A stretch of DNA of 7,610 nt, from positions 1-7,610 of the forward strand of contig WGCR01000540.1 in assembly GCA_015493675.1 (NCBI GenBank), given 5' to 3'. This document shows positions 1-4,968 of this stretch, piece after piece. Numbering within the stretch: the first letter of the stretch is position 1; each line of letters starts with the position of its first letter. The translations under genes and the position numbers were made by a program. A model generated the notes under the pieces. It was not told where the DNA came from, ran no database searches, and saw nothing but the letters and a program-made list of their open reading frames with translations. This DNA is from Anaerolineae bacterium. Lineage in GTDB: Bacteria > Chloroflexota > Anaerolineae > J102.

Positions 1-24
1 CTCGGAGATGTGTATAAGAGACAG
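1..24 (+). other. Residual Nextera/Tn5 transposase adapter (artefact)
   Basis: The first 24 bases end in AGATGTGTATAAGAGACAG, the 19-base Tn5 mosaic end used in Nextera libraries. The preceding CTCGG matches the end of the read-2 side adapter. This is library-derived sequence that was not trimmed before assembly, so the biological sequence begins at about base 25. Any reading frame that starts inside it (for example at base 8) is an artefact. Confidence 0.96.
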
Positions 25-145
25 TTGCGACTCTGCGGCTTTGCGTGAGACATTTTCTTGCCCAGCGAGCAAGGATTCCATTGATAGGGTGCTGATTTTA
101 TCTTTCGCATCTGCGAAAATCTGTTTTTTCTGCGTCATCTGCGTT
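25..145. repeat. Intergenic stretch of CTGCG/TTGCG repeat words
   Basis: The short words TTGCG or CTGCG recur at 25, 33, 41, 111, 130 and 139, with local spacings of 8, 8 and 9 bases. A 7+2+7 palindrome (TTTCGCA-TC-TGCGAAA) lies at 103-118, and a 5-base stem with a 7-base loop (CTTGC/GCAAG) at 57-73. On the minus strand the words read CGCAGA or CGCAAA. From memory, such words make up dispersed intergenic repeats in several environmental bacterial phyla, including Chloroflexota; that link is an inference. No gene is supported here, and the stretch lies downstream of the cupin stop codon. Confidence 0.45.
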
Positions 146-160
146 CTATCCAAACAGCCT

Positions 161-517
161 CTAATCTTCCAGGATTTCTATTTCATCGGGTAGGTTGGGC
201 ACGATGCACAGGAATTCGTAGGGCCCCTCGCCGATGTTGGCGTACCAGTGGGGGATTCCGGCGGGTATGAGCAGCACGTCACCCGCCTGGGCCACGATCT
301 CCTCATCGCCCAGGCCCACCAGGGCCCGGCCCCGCAGCACATACTGCTCGTGCTCGACCGCGTTGGTGTGTTTGGGCATGCCCCCGCCCGGCTGCATCAC
401 GAACTTGCGCATGGCGAAATGCGGGCCTTCCTCGGGCGAGATCAGCACCTGGATGGTGGTGGCTTCGCCTGCTGTCACTTCCTGCGGTTCAACGTCGTCG
501 CTGTGTTTGATGAACAT
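161..517 (-). CDS. Single-domain cupin protein
   Basis: A 118-residue protein that is essentially one double-stranded beta-helix cupin barrel, probably cytoplasmic and metal-binding. Motif 1 spans residues 43-65 (PGGGMPKH...VEHEQYVLRG), with H50, E55, H56 and E57. The second histidine of the classic HxH pair is Asn (N52), which I recall as common in the small-cupin subfamily with an HTN..VEHEQYVLRG signature. Motif 2 is complete: G79-x5-P85-x-G87-x2-H90-x3-N94. There is no signal peptide or second domain. The start is ATG at 515-517, with AGAGGA ten bases upstream. It lies 51 bases downstream of the 152-residue gene on the same strand, so co-transcription is possible. The exact role (enzyme, sugar or ligand sensor, isomerase) cannot be told from the fold. 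The fold call is firm; function is unknown. Confidence 0.9.
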   Translation of the reverse strand: MFIKHSDDVEPQEVTAGEATTIQVLISPEEGPHFAMRKFVMQPGGGMPKHTNAVEHEQYVLRGRALVGLGDEEIVAQAGDVLLIPAGIPHWYANIGEGPYEFLCIVPNLPDEIEILED

Positions 518-568
518 GGTTGAATGATCCTCTGTTTGTATAGAAAGATTTACGTAGATTTTGCTGTA

Positions 569-1027
569 TCAGCTATCAACTTTTCTTTTTTCAGGCGCCG
601 CACCTGAGACGTGGTGTTGGTACAGCTCTTCAGAGATATTGTTGGGTAGATTGGATGGAATCGGGAAAGGGGTATTATCGCCAAGCAATAAGTTTCGAAT
701 CAGAAAATTCAGCAATTGTGCGTCGTAATCGTTATCTATCTGCTGATATTCTTTCGGATTTCGGTTTACCGTGGCGCTGCGGACTACGTATTGCCGTCCG
801 TTGTAATCAAATTCGACCTTGTAAATGCAGTGGCCCGTCCAGCTACGGTGGAAACTAAGCGTGGAGCCTTCGAGAAAAATAAACCACCTGTCCTCCATCC
901 CCGCAGGGATCAATCCCCTGGCAATATGCTCAAATTCCTTTGGCGTAAACACGGCATCATAGTCCAGCTCGGCAACCTGATCCGGCATTGGTTTTGTTTT
1001 CCACGAGTTTGGTTTAGCTGCTTCCAT
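569..1027 (-). CDS. Uncharacterised conserved-looking 152-residue protein
   Basis: I recognise the type of sequence but no named function. The core at residues 44-72 is rich in aromatic and charged residues (MEDRWFIFLEG..LSFHRSWTGHCIYKVEF), followed by a strand-like YNGRQYVVRSATVNR (75-89). An acidic patch with IDNDYDAQLLNFLIRNLLLG (97-116) looks like a helix. Residues 117-152 are Pro/Asn/Ser-rich and probably disordered. There is no signal peptide or membrane segment, so it is probably a soluble cytoplasmic alpha/beta protein. The RSWTG core resembles short hypothetical proteins scattered across environmental bacteria, sometimes beside or fused to other domains; this is from memory and untested. 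ATG at 1025-1027 is preceded only by a weak purine-rich AAAGAAA. Base composition is visibly more AT-rich than the adjacent fdhD remnant and the cupin. It may be transcribed with the cupin. Confidence 0.75.
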   Translation of the reverse strand: MEAAKPNSWKTKPMPDQVAELDYDAVFTPKEFEHIARGLIPAGMEDRWFIFLEGSTLSFHRSWTGHCIYKVEFDYNGRQYVVRSATVNRNPKEYQQIDNDYDAQLLNFLIRNLLLGDNTPFPIPSNLPNNISEELYQHHVSGAAPEKRKVDS

Positions 1028-1230
1028 AATTTCTTTTTATCCGATAAGCAAGGTAGGCGAGTTGTCGAGCACATAACTATAGAATTACGTCAGCTTTGTC
1101 ACACGTTCGCATTCACATTCTACCACGCCGGCCCGTGGCAGCCAATCCAGTGTGGACAGAACCGCTTTCTTCCTGCTGCCAGTCGCCAGCGAGACGTAAT
1201 CTCTCAACCCTCCAATCTCTCCACCCCGCG
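1028..1230. other. Intergenic region upstream of the 152-residue gene
   Basis: No gene is supported here. The half nearest the 152-residue gene (1028-1120) is AT-rich and is where its promoter should lie. On the minus strand a GTGACA followed 15 bases later by TATAGT can be read as a weak sigma-70-like pair, but the spacing is short. The remainder (1121-1230) is the extension past the fdhD pseudogene and shows no homology to the sequence downstream of the other fdhD copy. Confidence 0.3.
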
Positions 1231-1595
1231 TACACCCTGAACCCGCCCCGGCGGATGTAGCCCGCCAGGGTCATGCCCCAGGCCCGGGCCAGGGTCATGC
1301 CCCTGGCCCGGTGGTGACGATGATCCGCCCCTTCGTCTCCACGCCCGCCAGCATGGCCTTGCCCCACAGCTTGTCCAGGGTGTTGTGGCGCCCCACATCC
1401 TCGGCCATGAGCGGGACGCGCTCGGGCGTGCATAATGCGGACGCGTGCACCCCGCGCGTGACGGGGTAAAGCGCTTCCGCGGCCCGTATCTCGTAGTAGC
1501 GGGCGATGATCTGCTCGGGCGAGAGATGGCGTTCGGGGAATGGCTCGGGCGTGAAGCGCAGCAGTGACGCCGCCACATCCCGCGGTGCGGAATGA
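1231..1595 (-). pseudogene. fdhD: Broken fdhD copy (formate dehydrogenase accessory sulfurtransferase)
   Basis: FdhD moves sulfur from a cysteine desulfurase to the molybdenum cofactor of formate dehydrogenase. This copy keeps recognisable pieces in different frames. LLRFTPEPF..RHLSPEQIIARYYEIRAAEALYPV, then GVHASALC, EDVGRHNTLDKLWG and GRIIVTTG are in one frame. The C-terminal GMTLAGYIRRGGFRVYAG is in another. Relative to the copy at 7275-7610, bases 1295-1305 (11 bases) replace 7339-7425 (87 bases), a net loss of 76 bases that shifts the frame and removes the RISSEM..APVIASRTSPTS block. A second frame break near 1555-1570 is suggested because the upstream TAGCGG (1571-1587), resembling the cysteine-loop region of FdhD, is in the other frame. 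The N-terminal half of a ~260-residue FdhD is absent, and the remnant abuts the palindromic element at 1596. Non-functional as FdhD. Confidence 0.88.
1264..1303. repeat. 16-base direct repeat at the fdhD deletion scar
   Basis: GCCAGGGTCATGCCCC occurs at 1264-1279 and again at 1288-1303, a 24-base period. In the other fdhD copy the first site is present with one change (7308-7323), but the second site reads GCCAGGGCCACCGAGC. The extra repeat therefore arose in this copy at the same place as the 76-base net deletion. It looks like a template-switching or slippage scar, and in translation it duplicates a GMTLA motif. Confidence 0.85.
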
Positions 1596-1743
1596 AAAAG
1601 CTTGGCTCTTTTGGATTTTAGGGGGTTGACTGCTTTTGAGACCTCCGGGAGGTGGACAAAACCGCCCGGCCAAGCCAAAAGTTACTCGTCCACCTCCCGG
1701 AGGTCGGGGGACCCCCTGAATTCCTGTTGAGCCAAAAGCTTTT
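1596..1743. repeat. 148-base nested palindrome, MITE-like
   Basis: The outer arms are AAAAGCTTGGCTC (1596-1608) and GAGCCAAAAGCTTTT (1729-1743), inverted repeats of each other apart from a two-base TT indel. The inner arms are a perfect 18-base inverted repeat, GACCTCCGGGAGGTGGAC at 1640-1657 and its complement at 1688-1705. Each inner arm is itself nearly palindromic (ACCTCC-G-GGAGGT). Between arms, AGGGGGT near 1620-1627 mirrors the complement of bases near 1711-1717. The 30-base loop (1658-1687) contains another AGCCAAAAG like the outer arm. There is no transposase or open frame. This fits a non-autonomous palindromic element or a REP-like structured repeat. It sits exactly at the 5' break of the fdhD remnant. 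No clear target-site duplication is visible. Confidence 0.6.
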
Positions 1744-1801
1744 ACCTAACCGATCCCTTTGCACTTTTGTTGTGTGTCCGGCCCGGCCCGGATGGGTCTC
1801 C

Positions 1802-2410
1802 TCACACGTTTACGCCCAATGCCCGTAATGCTCGCTCCGTCTCCAACGCCCCCACATGCACCACCGCTTTCATGCCCAGTTCTTCTGCGGCCGATGTGTT
1901 GCGCGCCTTGTCATCGACGAGAACGCAGGTGCCGGGCGCAAGATTAAGTAAGCGAGAGGTGTAGTGGAATATCTCGGGGTCAGGTTTGCGCATCCCCACA
2001 TACGCACTGATAATCACATGATCGAACAGGCCCGCGAGATGAGGCTCTTTCAATAATCCCGCCGGGAGAAAAGGCGATGCGTTGGAGAGCAATGCAATGT
2101 GATAACGCGCTCGCAGGCGGCGGGCCAGGGCGACGGTGGCCAGATCCAGCTCTGCGCCCCAAAAATTGTCCTTGAAGAAAATGAAGTCTTGGGGAAGGCT
2201 TCCTTCGAGTGGCTCGCCTGTTTGCGCCCAATACTCAGCAGGAGAGATCTCGCCGGTGGAGTAGGCCTCCCATGCGGGCCCGCTAAAGAGCGTTTGCACC
2301 AGCGAACCGGGCTCCCACCCTAGCATGGCGTCAAACTCGGCCAGGCGCGCCCGTCCCCACGATTCGTGCGCCAGAACGCCGCCCATGTCGAAGATGATGG
2401 CCTGGATCAT
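1802..2410 (-). CDS. HAD-superfamily hydrolase (subfamily IA, phosphatase-like)
   Basis: A 202-residue cytoplasmic protein with all four HAD motifs. Motif I is FDMGGVL with nucleophile D8. Motif II is LLSNAS with S109. Motif III is the lysine in MRKPDPEIF (K142). Motif IV is VLVDDKARN with D166/D167. The helical cap lies between motifs I and II (about residues 15-95). The second motif-I aspartate is Gly (G10), the DxGGV form seen in YihX-like and soluble-epoxide-hydrolase-N-like members; YihX itself is a glucose-1-phosphate phosphatase. The usual general acid is therefore missing and the substrate is uncertain. Its ATG (2408-2410) overlaps the ATPase stop (TGA, 2407-2409) as ATGA, which implies translational coupling and makes it the last gene of the transporter operon. 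It lacks the sequence expected of phosphonoacetaldehyde hydrolase. The family is sure; the substrate is not. Confidence 0.93.
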   Translation of the reverse strand: MIQAIIFDMGGVLAHESWGRARLAEFDAMLGWEPGSLVQTLFSGPAWEAYSTGEISPAEYWAQTGEPLEGSLPQDFIFFKDNFWGAELDLATVALARRLRARYHIALLSNASPFLPAGLLKEPHLAGLFDHVIISAYVGMRKPDPEIFHYTSRLLNLAPGTCVLVDDKARNTSAAEELGMKAVVHVGALETERALRALGVNV

Positions 2411-3504
2411 GCGGCAGGGATCAGGTTTTCGGTTTGGGGATGGTAAAAATTCATTCTGGCTATATCGAAATCTATCCAGATGTGGTCGTTCATCTCTACA
2501 TCTGCAAAGCCGGGCGCTTTGATAGTCAGGGGCAAGTCATCTTTGCGCACGGTGATAATGGTCTCGGAGCCCGCGGGCAAGACCGAATACACCTGCATCT
2601 CCAGCCAGCCAGATTGAGGCGTGGTCGAGAATGCAATATCTTCGGGACGGATGGTGGCGATTACATCTCTCCCCTCGAAATCGAACGTCCGCTGGAGCGC
2701 TTTCTCGAAAAAGGCGCTACGAAAGAGCAGCTTTCCCTCTTGCCTCGCCAGTGCGCCAGGAATCGTGTTGATGCGCGGAGAGCCGACAAAACGAGCCACA
2801 AATAGATCGGTAGGGTAGTGATAAATCTCTCGCGGCGAGCCAAATTGTCGCAATTCGCCATCCATCATCACCGCGATTTTGTCGGAGAGCGTCAATGCTT
2901 CCACCTGATCGTGGGTGACATAAACTGTCGTAGCTCCCAATTCGTAATGGAGGCGCTTGAGCTCGGCCCGCATATCCACCCGTAACATGGCGTCGAGATT
3001 GGAAAGCGGCTCGTCCATGAGAAAAATATCTGGCTCCGAAGCGATCATGCGGGCGATGGCCACCCGTTGCTGCTGCCCGCCCGAAAGCTCCGAAGGATAA
3101 CGGTCCCGGTAGGGCGTAAGCTGCACCTTTTCCAGCACCGTGGTCACCCGCCGTTCGATCTCCTCTTTGGGCAATTTTTGCTCTTCCAGTCCCAGCGAGA
3201 TATTTTTGTAGACGGTCATGTGCGGCCACAACGCGTAGCTCTGGAAGATCAATCCTAACTGCCGCTTCTCGGGCGGGATGAAGACGCCTTTCTCGCGTGA
3301 AAAGATCAGTTTTCCCCCGATGAAAATCTCGCCCGCGTCAGGGTCTTCCAGGCCCGCGATGAGGCGCAGGGTGGTGGTTTTGCCACAGCCCGATGGCCCC
3401 AGGAGGGTCACGAATTGGCTTTCCTCGATTTCCAGGTTCAGGCTGCGCACCGCGGGCGAGCCGGAAAATGATTTGGAGATGCCTTTCAGAACGATGTTGC
3501 TCAA
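2407..3504 (-). CDS. ABC importer ATP-binding protein (FbpC/PotA/AfuC type)
   Basis: The ATPase subunit that powers import through the adjacent permease. Counting from the TTG start (365 residues), Walker A GPSGCGKTT is at 36-44, the Q-loop at Q88, signature LSGGQ at 140-144, Walker B IFLMDEP at 160-166 with E165, the D-loop at 168-171, and the switch histidine H198 in VYVTHDQ. Residues ~240-365 form the C-terminal TOBE-like regulatory domain (IRPEDI near the middle), typical of the Fe3+/polyamine/sulfate/maltose ATPase group. I prefer TTG at 3502-3504 over ATG at 3529-3531. TTG gives the canonical MSNIVLKGISKSF N-terminus and has GGGAGG five bases upstream, whereas the ATG has no ribosome binding site and would add MLVFFREAL across the U-tract. 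It lies 120 bases downstream of the binding-protein gene and overlaps the HAD gene by 4 bases. Complete and apparently active. Confidence 0.96.
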   Translation of the reverse strand: MSNIVLKGISKSFSGSPAVRSLNLEIEESQFVTLLGPSGCGKTTTLRLIAGLEDPDAGEIFIGGKLIFSREKGVFIPPEKRQLGLIFQSYALWPHMTVYKNISLGLEEQKLPKEEIERRVTTVLEKVQLTPYRDRYPSELSGGQQQRVAIARMIASEPDIFLMDEPLSNLDAMLRVDMRAELKRLHYELGATTVYVTHDQVEALTLSDKIAVMMDGELRQFGSPREIYHYPTDLFVARFVGSPRINTIPGALARQEGKLLFRSAFFEKALQRTFDFEGRDVIATIRPEDIAFSTTPQSGWLEMQVYSVLPAGSETIITVRKDDLPLTIKAPGFADVEMNDHIWIDFDIARMNFYHPQTENLIPAA

Positions 3505-3515
3505 CAGAGCCTCCC
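3502..3515 (-). promoter_or_regulatory. Shine-Dalgarno and TTG start of the ATPase gene
   Basis: On the minus strand the order is GGGAGG (3510-3515), CTCTG, then TTG (3502-3504). The spacing of five bases is good. The motif decides the start in favour of TTG. It follows directly after the U8 tract of the intercistronic stem-loop, so formation of that structure may affect ribosome access. Confidence 0.75.
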
Positions 3516-3516
3516 G

Positions 3517-3576
3517 AAAAAAAACGAGCATGGGGTTGGGGGGCGCCCGGAGCGTTTGTTCTCCGGACGACCCCCA
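3517..3576 (-). terminator. Intercistronic stem-loop with U8 tract (attenuator-like)
   Basis: On the minus-strand RNA, bases 3576-3561 pair with 3552-3537 to form a 16-position stem (CGGAG/CUCCG at the top, GGGGG/CCCCC at the base). The loop has 8 bases (3553-3560). There is one true mismatch (3543/3570) and one G-U pair (3546/3567). Twelve bases further on comes a run of eight U (3517-3524). The gap makes this an imperfect intrinsic terminator. It lies between the binding-protein and ATPase genes, so it may cause partial termination or protect the upstream mRNA, raising binding-protein output over ATPase as in many importer operons. Confidence 0.6.
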
Positions 3577-3601
3577 GGTTTGTCACTGGGTGATTGAGAT
3601 C

Positions 3602-3625
3602 AATTCGCTTGAGCTCAGACGAATT
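3602..3625 (-). other. Small hairpin at the binding-protein stop codon
   Basis: AATTCG (3602-3607) and CGAATT (3620-3625) form a 6-base stem that closes over an inner TGAGCTCA palindrome. The first base of the arm overlaps the last base of the TAA stop. It is the first of two structures in the 120-base gap before the ATPase gene and may add to 3'-end protection. Its stem is AT-rich and weak on its own. Confidence 0.4.
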
Positions 3626-4929
3626 TACTCGCCGGCGTACTGGGTCCAGAAATCCTTGACCTTGGGGCTTTCGAACCACATGAAGTCCGGATCCACCATC
3701 CAGCCTTCCAGATCATCCCACGCTTCGCCGCCCTTGGGCAGAGGCACGTCATTGCGCGGGCTCTTGGAGCCGGGTTCGTAGTAAGGCGCCAGTCCCCAGA
3801 GCAGATCGGCCGCTTTCCCTTCGGTGTAGGGGGGCTCGAGCACAGTGTCAGGATTGATGTCAGGCGAACCCAGCAGAAAGGCCGTGAACAACTTGGCCGC
3901 GTTGGGATGAGGCGCCTGCCGGGCGATGGCGGTGTAGGTGGGGTAGATGATGATCTGGACGGGGTTCAGGTCCTTCATCACATCATTGACGAACTCTTTC
4001 GATTCGTTGTAGCGGATGTAAGTGAAGGAAGTGATGCCAATGGGGGGATTGGTTTGCCCCGGTTTGCCGGCAGCTTCGGCCACCTTGCTGCCCGATTTGA
4101 GGATGATCAAATCGTTATCCAGCAAGCGATAGAGGAATTCGTAACCGGCATCAGGCACGCCATCGTGCAATTCCAGCGGTTTGCCCGCAAAGTCCTGGTA
4201 GGCTTTATCCATCTCATCGGCGTGTTGCACGATGGTGGAGACGCCCATCAGGTTGGAGAGAGAGGCCAGCGGGTTTTTGATGACGACTTTGCCTTTCCAC
4301 TCGGGCGTGGTCAATTCCCAGATATTGGAAATGGGCTCCTGATCATAAGCCTCCTTGTTGTAAAGGAAGACGATGCCTTCGAGGATGCGCACCAGCACGG
4401 GGTATTTGTATTCATCGGGAATCTCGTCTGCGACGGTATCGGGCACGAAATTGACGATGCGATTGTTGCCCAGCAATTCATGGATGACCTGGCCCGAGCC
4501 GCCAGTGGTGACGATGTCCGCGTTGTAAAGCCCGGCATCCTGCTCCAACACCGTCTTTTCGACTGTCTGCACAGAGCCCAGATCGAAATAGGTCACCTTG
4601 ATCTCAGGGTATTTCGCCATGAATGCGTCTGCGACTTTGGCGATGCGGGAGGAGGCGGAATAGACGACGACTTCCCCTTCCTCCTTGGCATTGGCTTCGA
4701 TCTCATCCCAATTTTGGGGCGTTTCCTCATAAGGCCCAAGCTTCGCTTCCTTCAGCCAGGCGTCCATTTCGGGCGGATATTTGGATTCCTCAGCCTGAGC
4801 GGGCTGGCTTTGCTGCTGCTCGGCCGGCGCGGGGGCATTTGATTGCGGCGTTGCGCAGGCGGCGACGATTAGGACGCTGGCCAGCAAAATCAGCGCCAGG
4901 AGTGTAAGATGAAAGGTGCGGCGGTTCAT
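3625..4929 (-). CDS. ABC importer substrate-binding lipoprotein (AfuA/FbpA-like)
   Basis: A 434-residue extracytoplasmic binding protein that delivers the ligand to the permease. Residues 1-25 are a lipoprotein signal: basic MNRR, a hydrophobic core, and lipobox VAAC with C25 as the lipidation site. Residues ~26-50 are a Pro/Ala/Gln/Glu-rich linker. The rest is a two-lobed periplasmic-binding fold of the Fe3+-type family 1, with GEVVVYSASSRI..VADAF near 85-103 and YNADIVTTGGSGQVI near 135-149. LYNKEAY follows at 189-195, with PEWKGKVVIKNPLAS near 209-223 and the hinge region NPPIGITSFTYIRYN at 294-308. Where ferric-binding FbpA has a Tyr-Tyr pair, this protein appears to have T303-Y304, which weakens an iron assignment. 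ATG 4927-4929 has a strong AAGGAGG six bases upstream. The gene follows the permease by 39 bases. Family sure, substrate unknown. Confidence 0.93.
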   Translation of the reverse strand: MNRRTFHLTLLALILLASVLIVAACATPQSNAPAPAEQQQSQPAQAEESKYPPEMDAWLKEAKLGPYEETPQNWDEIEANAKEEGEVVVYSASSRIAKVADAFMAKYPEIKVTYFDLGSVQTVEKTVLEQDAGLYNADIVTTGGSGQVIHELLGNNRIVNFVPDTVADEIPDEYKYPVLVRILEGIVFLYNKEAYDQEPISNIWELTTPEWKGKVVIKNPLASLSNLMGVSTIVQHADEMDKAYQDFAGKPLELHDGVPDAGYEFLYRLLDNDLIILKSGSKVAEAAGKPGQTNPPIGITSFTYIRYNESKEFVNDVMKDLNPVQIIIYPTYTAIARQAPHPNAAKLFTAFLLGSPDINPDTVLEPPYTEGKAADLLWGLAPYYEPGSKSPRNDVPLPKGGEAWDDLEGWMVDPDFMWFESPKVKDFWTQYAGE

Positions 4930-4968
4930 GGCAATCCTCCTTGCATGAATTTTTGGGGGGTGAGATGA

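Noticed and set aside
8..193. A 61-codon plus-strand frame at the left edge
   Set aside because: It starts within the sequencing adapter and runs through the repeat words and the cupin 3' end.
716..1240. A 174-codon plus-strand frame
   Set aside because: It overlaps the 152-residue minus gene and the intergenic region, has no recognisable domain, and its composition fits an antisense shadow.
1605..1678. N-terminal peptide MAWPGGFVHLPEV in frame with the fdhD remnant
   Set aside because: It is translated from the palindromic element and has no FdhD similarity.
1777..1792. TCCGG/CCGGA hairpin after the HAD stop as operon terminator
   Set aside because: Only a 5-base stem and no U-run follows on the minus strand; it is probably a by-product of the CCGGCCCGG repeat.
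1802..2410. HAD gene as phosphonoacetaldehyde hydrolase (PhnX), which would make the cluster a 2-aminoethylphosphonate system
   Set aside because: Motif I is the DxGGV form and the PhnX catalytic lysine region is not recognisable. Phosphonate import remains only one of several options.
3907..4842. A 311-codon open frame on the plus strand
   Set aside because: It is exactly antisense to the binding-protein gene, which has a lipoprotein signal, ribosome site and clear family motifs. The forward translation is rich in FDDD/GIDDD-like strings typical of a reversed frame.
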